Positions 16,104-23,670 of a stretch of 64,000 nucleotides of DNA are shown here, in pieces. The stretch is from NCBI GenBank assembly GCA_964388835.1, contig CAYMBZ010000001.1, forward strand, positions 1-64,000, read 5' to 3'. Under the pieces are notes generated by a model. The model had not been told where the DNA came from. It searched no databases and saw only the letters and a list, made by a program, of their open reading frames with translations. Made by a program: the position numbers and the translations under genes. Origin of the DNA: UBA1738 sp964388835. GTDB lineage: Bacteria > Bacillota > Clostridia > UBA1381. Numbering within the stretch: the stretch's first letter is position 1; each line of letters starts with the position of its first letter.

Positions 16104-17513
16104 CTACATAATGGGTGAGAATAGTCTGAAAAAGCCTTCCTTAAGTATTTTTATTATTCCGCGTTTTTTGTATTCGTCAAGAGTAAGCTCATGGCAGATC
16201 GACATATCTTTTTCAAAAATTTGCCTACATTCCGTGGATTTTTCCGTACTGTACATGAACGCGTTAAGCTCAAACAGCAGGCGGAAACTGCGTATATCAG
16301 CATTGGTACTGCCTACGGTGCATATGCTGTCATCCACTGTTAAGGTTTTTGAATGTATAAATCCGGGGTAAAGGTACACGCGAACTCCCGCTTCAAGAAG
16401 CTCACCCACATATGACATGGTGGTGTGATATACGTATTTTTTATCCGGAACGCCGGGAATCATCACGCGTACATCCACGCCGGAGTGCTTCGCTGCGTTG
16501 ATTGCGGCAAGAAAGGATTCATCCGGTACAAAGTACGGTGTTTGAAGATAAGCGTGGTCTCTGGCGTCGTAAAGCATTTTAATCATGCCGCATTTGATTT
16601 CCTCGTTTTCCGAATCGGGGCCGGAAGCCACAATCTGCATGTCGGTGCTTCCCGAGTTTACCGATGCGGGAGTTTTTGCGGGGATTTTTTTGCCGGTGGA
16701 AAATTCCCAATCCATGGCAAAACACCGTTGTACATATTCGACCGCGGAGCCTTCTATACGTATGTGTGTGTCGCGCCAGGGGAGCGACCGTTTTTTGCTC
16801 TTACCCATGTATTCGTCGCCGATGTTCATGCCGCCCAGATATGCGGTTTTATCATCAATAATAACGATTTTGCGGTGGTTTCTGTGATTTATCTTAGACA
16901 TCGAGAAAATTCTGACCGGAAAAAATTCCGCAACTTCGCTTGCATCCTCACGTCTTAGCCTGTCAAAAAGTCTGCGCGGGGTGAGAATGGAGCCGAAACC
17001 GTCATACATGAGGCGAACTTTAACGCCCTGGCGGGCTTTTTCACACAAAATGTCAATAAGACGGTTACCGATGACATCGTTTCGTATTATGAAATAAAGT
17101 ATGTTTATGCTTTCGCGGGCATTTTTTATATCCTCAAACAGGGATTCGTATTTTTTTTGAGCATCGGTGAAAATTTCAACCGAATTATTTTGGCAGTAGA
17201 CACAATTGCAGTTTAAAAAATAATTTATTAAGCCGGAATATTCGCTGTTTCGCTGTTTCAAAATAAGTTGTTTTTGTTTGTTTAAAACCGATTTTTCGTT
17301 TATTTCGAGCTTTTCCATGTACTTTTTGTTTGTGTATGCTTTTATGCCCACGCCGAAAATAAGGAAAAGCACTCCGCCCACAGCGGGCAGAAGAAGCAGA
17401 CACAATATCCACGCCATGGAGGAAATAGGGTTGCGGCGCTGGAAAAATACCAGTGTTACTATAATAATAAAATTAAGCAGATATGCTATTTGGATAAAGG
17501 TCGGTAAATCCAT
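16104..17513 (-). CDS. cls: Cardiolipin synthase (phospholipase D family)
   Basis: This 469-residue enzyme condenses phosphatidylglycerol to cardiolipin at the membrane. It has two N-terminal membrane segments (about 5-25 and 32-52) and both HKD motifs: HRNHRKIVIIDD in the first half and HSKTLTVDD near residue 400, each followed by the G(G/S)xN-type tail (GGMN, GSTN). Length matches the bacterial Cls family. It lies 3 bases after VanZ and 12 bases before the SLH/GLUG gene, in a three-gene envelope operon. Confidence 0.94.
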   Translation of the reverse strand: MDLPTFIQIAYLLNFIIIVTLVFFQRRNPISSMAWILCLLLLPAVGGVLFLIFGVGIKAYTNKKYMEKLEINEKSVLNKQKQLILKQRNSEYSGLINYFLNCNCVYCQNNSVEIFTDAQKKYESLFEDIKNARESINILYFIIRNDVIGNRLIDILCEKARQGVKVRLMYDGFGSILTPRRLFDRLRREDASEVAEFFPVRIFSMSKINHRNHRKIVIIDDKTAYLGGMNIGDEYMGKSKKRSLPWRDTHIRIEGSAVEYVQRCFAMDWEFSTGKKIPAKTPASVNSGSTDMQIVASGPDSENEEIKCGMIKMLYDARDHAYLQTPYFVPDESFLAAINAAKHSGVDVRVMIPGVPDKKYVYHTTMSYVGELLEAGVRVYLYPGFIHSKTLTVDDSICTVGSTNADIRSFRLLFELNAFMYSTEKSTECRQIFEKDMSICHELTLDEYKKRGIIKILKEGFFRLFSPIM

Positions 17514-17516
17514 TTT

Positions 17517-17960
17517 CTAACCCCCTCGGTTTATTTTTTTAAAAATACGGCGGAAAATTCCGGCAAATACGGTGCCGAGAACGGTTCCGGTAAAATCTAT
17601 AAAAACATCCTGTATCATCCCGGCGCGGCCGTCGGAGAAAAGCTGTATAAATTCATCAGTGCATGCGGTAAAAAGACCGAAAAACAATATATAAATTATT
17701 CTGCGCCGATACGGAAAATCAAAGCACCCGGCAAGCATAACCGCTTGTGCGGCAAATTCCGTTATATGCGCTGTTTTGCGCACCGCAAAAACAATAATGT
17801 CGCGGCGGGGAGCAAAGCCCAAATATGCAAGAATATGCATAACGGTGTCCACAATCCCTCCGCTTGCCGCGGAGGATTCGGCGGCATCTTGAAGTGAGTT
17901 GCCGAATATGAACAGGGTAACGGCAACGGCTCCCGTGATAAACAGTAAACGTTTTTTCAC
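17517..17960 (-). CDS. VanZ-like membrane protein
   Basis: The 147-residue product has about four hydrophobic segments and the VanZ core: FGNSLQDA near the start, RKTAHITEFAAQAV, and CTDEFIQLFSDGRAGMIQDVFID. VanZ homologues are envelope proteins of uncertain activity (teicoplanin resistance in enterococci). The GTG at 17960 lies 10 bases after AAAGGAAG; an in-frame ATG at 18080 would add 40 unrelated residues. It is the first gene of the vanZ-cls-SLH operon. Confidence 0.88.
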   Translation of the reverse strand: MKKRLLFITGAVAVTLFIFGNSLQDAAESSAASGGIVDTVMHILAYLGFAPRRDIIVFAVRKTAHITEFAAQAVMLAGCFDFPYRRRIIYILFFGLFTACTDEFIQLFSDGRAGMIQDVFIDFTGTVLGTVFAGIFRRIFKKINRGG

Positions 17961-18008
17961 TATTTTTTCTTCCTTTGAACAGATTAGAGGGTATTCCTCT
18001 TCAAATAC

Positions 18009-18036
18009 ATTATAACACAAATTTGAGATTTTGGAA
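18009..18036 (-). promoter_or_regulatory. Probable promoter of the vanZ-cls-SLH operon
   Basis: Minus strand: TTCCAA (18036-18031), a 16-base spacer, and a perfect TATAAT (18014-18009), 49 bases before the VanZ GTG. The -35 box is weak. Confidence 0.5.
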
Positions 18037-18100
18037 TAGTTTTTGAGCTTTTTTTGGCAAAAAATCATAAAATAAAACAAAAAAGATGAGATAAGAATAA

Positions 18101-18286
18101 TTAATGACGATTTTTTTTGATTATGCCGACAAGACGTTTATATTCCGAAAGGCAGTGCCTGTAACGCGGGCACGCTCTCATGCGGCGGCAAAACTTTTTA
18201 TAATGGGTATAATCGATTGCTTTGCCGCAAAGTGTGCAGAAATACCCGTTTTCGGTTTTTATGCAGGAAATACATTTCTTAAACAT
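18101..18286 (-). CDS. Small Cys-rich protein of unknown function
   Basis: The 61-residue basic product begins MFKKCISCIKTENGYFC and has seven Cys, including two CxxC pairs (CISC, CTLC), which suggests a zinc-ribbon-like metal site. I recognise no named family. The start is well fixed: GGGAGGTG lies 4 bases before the ATG, and a consensus-like promoter is found upstream. It is divergent from the XRE regulator gene with about 125 bases between starts. Confidence that it is real is fairly high because of the strong start signals. Confidence 0.7.
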   Translation of the reverse strand: MFKKCISCIKTENGYFCTLCGKAIDYTHYKKFCRRMRACPRYRHCLSEYKRLVGIIKKNRH

Positions 18287-18314
18287 TCGGCACCTCCCGT
18301 TTCTTTCTAAGGCT

Positions 18315-18343
18315 ATTATGACACAAAAAAAAGAAACTGTCAA
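18315..18343 (-). promoter_or_regulatory. Promoter of the small Cys-rich gene
   Basis: Minus strand: TTGACA (18343-18338), 17 bases, CATAAT (18320-18315). Confidence 0.75.
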
Positions 18344-18359
18344 TAAAATTATGCAAATG

Positions 18360-18389
18360 TTGATATTATTAATTCTAAAATTGTATAGT
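18360..18389 (+). promoter_or_regulatory. Probable promoter of the XRE regulator
   Basis: TTGATA (18360-18365), an 18-base spacer, TATAGT (18384-18389). The AT-rich TATAGTATAGTTATCAT region after it may hold the regulator's own site. Confidence 0.5.
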
Positions 18390-18412
18390 ATAGTTATCAT
18401 AAGGTGATAATT

Positions 18413-18709
18413 ATGTATAAATTCAGCGAAATATTAAAAGGATTAAGAAAGCGCAACGGTATCAGCCAAAATTCCCTTGCAAAGCAGATGAACTTAACAA
18501 GGGCAACTATAAATGCGTGGGAAATGGGGATAAACTATCCCAATGCTCAATCGTTGGTAATGCTGTCGGATTTTTTCGGCGTGTCGGTGGATTACCTGCT
18601 GGGAACGGATAACCGAGATATGCTTGATATAAGCGGATTGAACGACGAAGAGAAAAAGATGATTTGCGCAATGGTAAAATACTTGAGCGATTCAAGGTCC
18701 GACCCGTAA
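18413..18709 (+). CDS. XRE-family DNA-binding regulator
   Basis: The 98-residue protein is mostly one Cro/C1-type helix-turn-helix (about residues 5-63): LKGLRKRNGISQNSLAKQMNLTRATINAWE, then the usual SLVMLSDFFGVSVDYLLG. A short C-terminal helix follows. The ATG at 18413 has AAGGTG 6 bases upstream; a GTG at 18404 is inside that ribosome site. It has no toxin or phage neighbour, and its target could be the divergent Cys-rich gene or itself. Confidence 0.88.
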   Translation: MYKFSEILKGLRKRNGISQNSLAKQMNLTRATINAWEMGINYPNAQSLVMLSDFFGVSVDYLLGTDNRDMLDISGLNDEEKKMICAMVKYLSDSRSDP

Positions 18710-18723
18710 AGGGACAAGAAAAC

Positions 18724-18760
18724 AAAAGCCTGCTCCGAAAAAGACGGAGGCAGGCTTTTT
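18724..18760 (+). terminator. Terminator of the XRE gene
   Basis: AAAGCCTGCTCCG pairs with CGGAGGCAGGCTTT with one bulge, followed by a T run. Confidence 0.85.
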
Positions 18761-18864
18761 CGCTTTTGGTATCATAAATTTATAATTTGTCGGTACATAT
18801 CCGCGCTTTTTTATGCAAAATTTGCAAAAAATTAAAAAAATGTGAAAAAATTAACGGAATGGGC

Positions 18865-18893
18865 TTGTATATTTTGCATTTTTGGTGTAAAAT
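18865..18893 (+). promoter_or_regulatory. Promoter of gapA
   Basis: TTGTAT (18865-18870), 17 bases, TAAAAT (18888-18893), 67 bases before the start codon. Confidence 0.6.
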
Positions 18894-18960
18894 ATAGTAA
18901 GATAAGCAAGGAATGGTTTTTTCTTGTTTAAAATATTTTATGTATTGGAGGACTTTTAAC

Positions 18961-19992
18961 ATGGCAGTTAAAGTTGCAATTAACGGTTTTGGTCGTATCG
19001 GCCGTTTGGCATTCCGCCAGATGTTCGGTGCAGAGGGATATGAAATTGTTGCTATCAACGATTTGACAGATCCGAAAATGCTCGCAAATCTTTTGAAGTA
19101 TGATACCGCTCAGGGCGGATACTGCGGAAGACTCGGCGAAGGCTTGCACACAGTAGAAGCAGGCGAGGGTTCAATCACTGTTGACGGAAAGAAAATCACA
19201 ATCTATGCTGAAAAGGACGCTAAGGACCTTCCTTGGGGTGAAATCGGCGTTGATGTAGTTTTGGAGTGTACAGGATTCTACTGCTCAAAGGCTAAATCAC
19301 AGGCTCACATCGATGCAGGTGCTAAGAAGGTTGTTATTTCAGCTCCGGCAGGAAATGACCTTCCTACAGTTGTATTCAGCGTAAACGAAGATACATTAAC
19401 AGCTGACGATACAATTATCTCAGCAGCTTCATGCACAACAAACTGCTTGGCTCCTATGGCTAAGGCTCTTAACGATTATGCTCCGATTCAGTCGGGTATC
19501 ATGTCAACAATTCACGCTTACACAGGCGACCAGATGATTCTTGACGGTCCGCACAGAAAGGGTGACTTGAGAAGAGCAAGAGCAGGTGCGGCAAACATCG
19601 TTCCTAACTCAACAGGTGCGGCAAAGGCTATCGGTCTTGTAATTCCTGAACTCAACGGCAAACTCATCGGTTCTGCACAGAGAGTTCCGGTTCCGACAGG
19701 TTCAACAACAATCCTTACAGCAGTTGTTAAGGGTACAGACGTTACAGTTGACGGAATCAATGCGGCTATGAAGGCAGCTGCTTCCGAGAGCTTCGGCTAC
19801 AACGAGGATCAGATTGTATCTTCAGACGTTATCGGAATGAGATACGGTTCACTCTTTGACGCAACTCAGACAATGGTATCAAAGGTTGCTGACGATCTTT
19901 ATGAAGTACAGGTTGTTTCTTGGTATGATAACGAGAATTCATACACAAGCCAGATGGTAAGAACAATTAAGTATTTCGCAGAACTTAACTAA
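18961..19992 (+). CDS. gapA: Glyceraldehyde-3-phosphate dehydrogenase, type I
   Basis: GapA oxidises and phosphorylates glyceraldehyde 3-phosphate with NAD+ in glycolysis. The 343-residue protein has the N-terminal NAD motif NGFGRIGRLAFR, the nucleophilic Cys in SAASCTTNCLAP at about residue 160, the His in IHAYTGDQ, and the usual SWYDNENSY end. The ATG is preceded by TTGGAGG. Codon choice differs from the neighbours (ACA for Thr, TCA for Ser, GCT/GCA for Ala, few G/C third positions), as expected for a very highly expressed gene. It is monocistronic. Confidence 0.97.
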   Translation: MAVKVAINGFGRIGRLAFRQMFGAEGYEIVAINDLTDPKMLANLLKYDTAQGGYCGRLGEGLHTVEAGEGSITVDGKKITIYAEKDAKDLPWGEIGVDVVLECTGFYCSKAKSQAHIDAGAKKVVISAPAGNDLPTVVFSVNEDTLTADDTIISAASCTTNCLAPMAKALNDYAPIQSGIMSTIHAYTGDQMILDGPHRKGDLRRARAGAANIVPNSTGAAKAIGLVIPELNGKLIGSAQRVPVPTGSTTILTAVVKGTDVTVDGINAAMKAAASESFGYNEDQIVSSDVIGMRYGSLFDATQTMVSKVADDLYEVQVVSWYDNENSYTSQMVRTIKYFAELN

Positions 19993-20002
19993 TCAAACTA
20001 TT

Positions 20003-20045
20003 AAAAATGCGGTGTAAAAAACAAGTTTTTACGCCGCATTTTTTG
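20003..20045 (+). terminator. Terminator of gapA
   Basis: AAAAATGCGGTGTAAAAA pairs with TTTTTACGCCGCATTTTT with one G-U pair, followed by more T. Confidence 0.88.
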
Positions 20046-20060
20046 TTTTGAAAATTTAAA

Positions 20061-20129
20061 TGGGATAGGAAAATGTACGAATCGATAAATGCATTTTTAG
20101 CGAATCGAATTTTTCTTATCCCATTTTTT
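20061..20129. terminator. Second hairpin between gapA and greA
   Basis: TGGGATAGGAAAA (20061-20073) matches TTTTCTTATCCCA (20111-20123) with one mismatch or bulge, followed by TTTTTT. The loop holds a direct repeat of CGAATCGA. It could back up the gapA terminator and end the facing greA transcript. Confidence 0.5.
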
Positions 20130-20131
20130 GA

Positions 20132-20644
20132 TTATTCTGTGTACTTATATACATCCTTGATTACAAAATCAATGGTACAGGCAGGTGTTTCAACCGAAAC
20201 GGTATCGCCTGCGGTATGTCCCAAAAGAGCCTTGCCGACAGGTGAATTTGCCGAAAGCAACACGTCATCCATATCGGAATTCAATATAGCATACATTTCA
20301 ATCTCGTCCGCGCTGACTACCGCATATTTTTCAATTTCGTCCTCACCGACCTCTTGAATTTCTATGCTGTTGCCGATGCATACACTGCCGTCGGCAATTT
20401 CATCATCGCCGATTGTTCTTGCGTATTTTTGCATATTCATCAGTTGGTTGATTTTGGATTCAACCTCTGCCTGTTCGTTTTTTGCTTCATCATACTCGGC
20501 ATTTTCCGATAAATCTCCGAAGCCGCGTGCTGTCTTGATTTTTTCTGTAATTTCGCTTCTTTTTTCGGTTTTTAAATACTCGAGTCCTGATATCAGCGCA
20601 TTCATGCCTATTCTTGTCAAAAGAATTTCTTTCGTTTCTGCCAT
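20132..20644 (-). CDS. greA: Transcription elongation factor GreA
   Basis: GreA rescues backtracked RNA polymerase by stimulating cleavage of the transcript 3' end. The 170-residue protein has an N-terminal coiled coil (about 10-80) with the acidic tip sequence ARGFGDLSENAEYDEAK, and a C-terminal FKBP-like domain ending in SPVGKALLGHTAGDTV. The ATG follows AAAGGAAG. A near-perfect promoter lies upstream on the minus strand. The gene is monocistronic. Confidence 0.95.
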   Translation of the reverse strand: MAETKEILLTRIGMNALISGLEYLKTEKRSEITEKIKTARGFGDLSENAEYDEAKNEQAEVESKINQLMNMQKYARTIGDDEIADGSVCIGNSIEIQEVGEDEIEKYAVVSADEIEMYAILNSDMDDVLLSANSPVGKALLGHTAGDTVSVETPACTIDFVIKDVYKYTE

Positions 20645-20704
20645 TTTAAAAAAACTTCCTTTCTATATAATAAATGCAGCTTTGTCATTTTGAGTGTCCT
20701 ATAC

Positions 20705-20733
20705 ATTATAATCAAATATTTTCAAATTGTCAA
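20705..20733 (-). promoter_or_regulatory. Promoter of greA
   Basis: Minus strand: TTGACA (20733-20728), 17 bases, TATAAT (20710-20705); both hexamers are perfect. Confidence 0.85.
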
Positions 20734-20845
20734 TGTTTTTGTACACTTACTAAATAATTCTATGCAAAACGGAGAATAATTATAACGAAACAAAGAATAT
20801 TTTTTAAGGGGATAAACTCAATTTTAAAGCGGGGTGTGAGCGGAA

Positions 20846-21757
20846 ATGGACTACAAAAAAATATGTACGGATTTTGAAAAAAGATATGATAGAAAATGTG
20901 AAAAAATATTTTTTAGCGGGAAAACGATAATTTTTTTCTCACAGCCTCCGATGTATCTGGGGTGCAGTGTATCGGTTGGCGGATGTGCCGCTCTTTCGGT
21001 GAGAGCTGATAAAAGAGTTGTTGTGCGATTTTCCGATTCCACGGAGCAGTTTGCTTGTAACAGCCGGGAGTTGGAATACAATAAGGATAATGAAATCGCA
21101 AGATTGCTTCTTTCGGCAAAAAGGTGCGGAGCAGAGGTCGGCGGTGCGGATATACTTCTGTCATATAATTCGGAACTTATGCATGAAAGAAGTATCATGC
21201 TTTTGCCGGCACTCTCAAGCTTTTGCCGTAATGTTCCTGAGTCGGGTGAGATGATAAAACTGTTTTTTTGTGCGGAAGAAATTATGCCGACGGTACTGTC
21301 CAAAAAGAATTTCCTAATATTTTTTGACGGAAAGGCTGTGCACTATCTGCCCTTTTCGGACGATATGGTGAAAATCGTACTGTGCGAGTTTGGTGAAAAA
21401 AGAAAAGTGCTCAAAAAAGCGGATACGGGCACATTGAGAGTAGGGGCGGAAAAACTTCGACGCGGAGATTTTGAGGGGTTCGGTGCGGCGCTTAACGCGG
21501 AGACGGAACAGGTTATACGGAAAAATAAGTTACGTGCCACAGAGCGGATTTTTGATGAGGCGGTGCGGACGGGCGAAACATACGGAAGCGGTATTTTGCC
21601 CGGCGGCGGAATTTTTTCCGTTGTGAAAAACAGCCGAGTAGATACGTTTATGCACATTCTTGGCGAGAATTGCGGAAAATATTGCGGAAAAAAACCGCGG
21701 TTTTACGTGACGCGGGCGGAGGATAGCGGGATAAGTGTTCCGTTGCCGCGCACTTAG
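20846..21757 (+). CDS. Galactokinase-like GHMP protein, probably catalytically inactive
   Basis: The 303-residue product can be aligned by eye along most of a clostridial galactokinase. The N-terminal strand (FFSGKTIIFFSQPP) corresponds to the sugar-binding FSAPGR..GGNHTDHQ segment; GGADILLSYN precedes the position of the ATP loop; GDFEGFGAALN and the late GGGIFSVVKN match galactokinase motifs 2-3. But the GLSSSA phosphate-binding loop is replaced by ERSIMLLPALSS, the TDH sugar motif is missing, and the protein is about 100 residues shorter than usual. It is therefore probably not a kinase. Its stop codon overlaps the stop of the facing AsnB-like gene. The frame is intact, so it is not an obvious pseudogene. 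Confidence 0.65.
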   Translation: MDYKKICTDFEKRYDRKCEKIFFSGKTIIFFSQPPMYLGCSVSVGGCAALSVRADKRVVVRFSDSTEQFACNSRELEYNKDNEIARLLLSAKRCGAEVGGADILLSYNSELMHERSIMLLPALSSFCRNVPESGEMIKLFFCAEEIMPTVLSKKNFLIFFDGKAVHYLPFSDDMVKIVLCEFGEKRKVLKKADTGTLRVGAEKLRRGDFEGFGAALNAETEQVIRKNKLRATERIFDEAVRTGETYGSGILPGGGIFSVVKNSRVDTFMHILGENCGKYCGKKPRFYVTRAEDSGISVPLPRT

Positions 21758-23193
21758 ATTATACGCGGACGGTATTTTTCAAACCAAATGTTTAATTTAA
21801 TTATGTAGCTCATAATTTCAAATTCGTAAAGACCGCAGTTTTCGGCATCCAAGCCGCTTTCATAAAGCTTTAAAAGTGCGGATTTCTTAAAAAACGCACT
21901 TATGGGAGAATTGTTTTTCGAAATTATATCAAGAAAAATTCTTCGAATAAAGCTTTGTGCGGGAGATTGAACGATTGAGGGAGTATCTGCTTTGTGCGGC
22001 GGGGTTAAAAGCGGTGTTATCGGGATAACACTTAAATTCTGCGAGAGCATAAAAGGTATGTTAAGGGGTGTGGATATTGGCGGAAGCGTACCGCACAGCG
22101 TTTCCGCTACTTGAGGAAAGAGACAATCTCCCTCCGAAAAAAAGCGGGAAAGAATGCGTGAAACGGAGGGTTTTAGCGGTCTGATTACCGCAAGCGGTCT
22201 GCTGTAGTCGTTAATTTGCTTAAAGGCGGTGGCAAAAAGATAATCGCTTTCTGAGAGCACAGGAACACCGCAGGACAAAACACAGCTTTCAAGCGCCGCA
22301 TATACCGAGCTTTCGTCAAGTGTCAGCGGCAGATAGGAAACGGAGGAGTGGTGTCTGAGTGAGGGCAACGTAAAGGAATATGCCGAAACTTTCAAAAAAT
22401 CCTTTGCGGCACGCGCGGATAAAAGCTGTAAAAGCTCCCCTTCGTTTTCATCGCCGACAAGTACTGCAGAGGTTTCGTGCGGCGGCTCTTTTGCAAAGAA
22501 AAATGAGCCGTATGGGACAAGACCGCGGGTGGTATCGCTTTTTGGTACGTACTCGGACACGGTAGTTCCGCTTTCTTTAATTTTTAAGGTGTGGGACGGC
22601 TTGAGAGTGAAAATATCCTCAAAAATGTCGTCTGCGCTATCCTTTGCGGCGCAAAGCAGGCAATTGATACCGTTTCCGGAGATGCGGGCACGCATATCGG
22701 GGTGGTCAAGTATTCCGTTTATGCAGGTGCATATGACGGTACTGTCACGAATTTGCCCGTAATACAAAGGGATTGAGGAAATGGGGTCGTTTGCCGCAAA
22801 AATCTGCCTGCGCATGGAATCATAAACAACAAAAGCAAAGGAACCCGAAAATTTTATAACGCAGTTCTTGCCGAAATGAATGTAGGCATAGAGGGCAAGC
22901 TCGGCATCACTGCCGTAGGTAAAACGATAGCCGCAGGAGGTAAGCGTATTTTTGAGGCTGTAAGTGTCGCAAAGTTCCCCGAAAAAAGCAATTGTAAACT
23001 GGTAGCCCTCACATATTTTTGTGATAAGGCAATCGGGTTTTGAGGCGCATAGCGATGCATGTTCCGCAATAAAAGGTTCGCCAACCGAAGAAAAATCGCG
23101 TGCCGCGCTTATTTGTTCATGCAGTAATTTGCAGTATGGAAGATTTTTTGTGAAATTTTCTTTAAAATTCGCTATACATGAAACAGCATACAT
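21754..23193 (-). CDS. Asparagine synthetase B-like protein, probably catalytically inactive
   Basis: The 479-residue protein resembles class B asparagine synthetase. Its first 200 residues follow the glutaminase (class II amidotransferase) fold, with FFGELCDTYSLKNTL, GSDAELALYAYIHFG, SGSFAFVVYD and NDPISSIPLYYG at the expected places. The obligatory Cys2 nucleophile is absent (it starts MYAVSC) and the RRGPD motif is lost. In the second half the ATP pyrophosphatase loop SGGxDSS reads GDENEGE. Length is about 100-150 residues short. The ATG at 23193 follows GGAG by 6 bases. It is probably a pseudoenzyme with a new role; the facing galactokinase-like gene is degenerate in the same way. Confidence 0.65.
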   Translation of the reverse strand: MYAVSCIANFKENFTKNLPYCKLLHEQISAARDFSSVGEPFIAEHASLCASKPDCLITKICEGYQFTIAFFGELCDTYSLKNTLTSCGYRFTYGSDAELALYAYIHFGKNCVIKFSGSFAFVVYDSMRRQIFAANDPISSIPLYYGQIRDSTVICTCINGILDHPDMRARISGNGINCLLCAAKDSADDIFEDIFTLKPSHTLKIKESGTTVSEYVPKSDTTRGLVPYGSFFFAKEPPHETSAVLVGDENEGELLQLLSARAAKDFLKVSAYSFTLPSLRHHSSVSYLPLTLDESSVYAALESCVLSCGVPVLSESDYLFATAFKQINDYSRPLAVIRPLKPSVSRILSRFFSEGDCLFPQVAETLCGTLPPISTPLNIPFMLSQNLSVIPITPLLTPPHKADTPSIVQSPAQSFIRRIFLDIISKNNSPISAFFKKSALLKLYESGLDAENCGLYEFEIMSYIIKLNIWFEKYRPRII

Positions 23194-23346
23194 AAAAAAC
23201 TCCGTTCCGCCTGTAGGCAATTCTGATAATATTCAGTTATATTATATGAAGCGGGGCGAGCCGATGTGCAAAAATAGTGAGTTAAAAAATGAAATACATA
23301 TTTTTTGGAGGTTTAAGTCAAAATAAAAAATAGAAGGTGATGAGGT

Positions 23347-23670
23347 ATGTCAAAGGAAGCAATCAAAAAGATCAAAGCTACGGAAAAAATGGCGTCGGAG
23401 ATAATCGATAATGCAAGACGTGAGGCGAAGGCGCGGGAAAAAGCGGAGGCGGAAAAAATTGACCGTCTTGAAAAAGAGTTTGCTAAAAAGCTTTCCACAG
23501 AACGTAATGAGGAATTAAGATACGCAAAGGAGCGGATTGAACAGCTGGAAAGCAAAGGGAAAACGGCGGCGAAAGCCGCTTTCGATGCGGAAAAAGAATT
23601 TTATGAAAGTATAAGCGAAAGGGCGGCAAAAACGGCGGCGAACGTGATTTTAAGGCGGGTGATGAGATGA
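23347..23670 (+). CDS. V-type ATPase subunit G/H-like stalk protein
   Basis: The 107-residue product is an almost continuous charged coiled coil rich in Ala, Glu, Lys and Arg (for example IIDNARREAKAREKAEAEKIDR). That matches the peripheral-stalk subunit (AtpH/NtpF type) that pairs with subunit E. It is the first gene of a nine-gene V-ATPase operon and overlaps the next gene (ATGA). The ribosome site is in AAGGTGATGAGG. Identity rests on composition and position more than on specific motifs. Confidence 0.8.
   Translation: MSKEAIKKIKATEKMASEIIDNARREAKAREKAEAEKIDRLEKEFAKKLSTERNEELRYAKERIEQLESKGKTAAKAAFDAEKEFYESISERAAKTAANVILRRVMR

Noticed and set aside
20061..20129. Small RNA gene between gapA and greA
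   Set aside because: The hairpin with CGAATCGA repeats has no promoter in front of it and is explained by tandem terminators of the convergent genes.
23247..23326. 26-codon frame (starts MKRGEPMCKN) before the V-ATPase operon
   Set aside because: Very short, no ribosome site, no recognisable peptide. The region more likely holds the start signals of the divergent transcripts, although I see no clear promoter for the operon.
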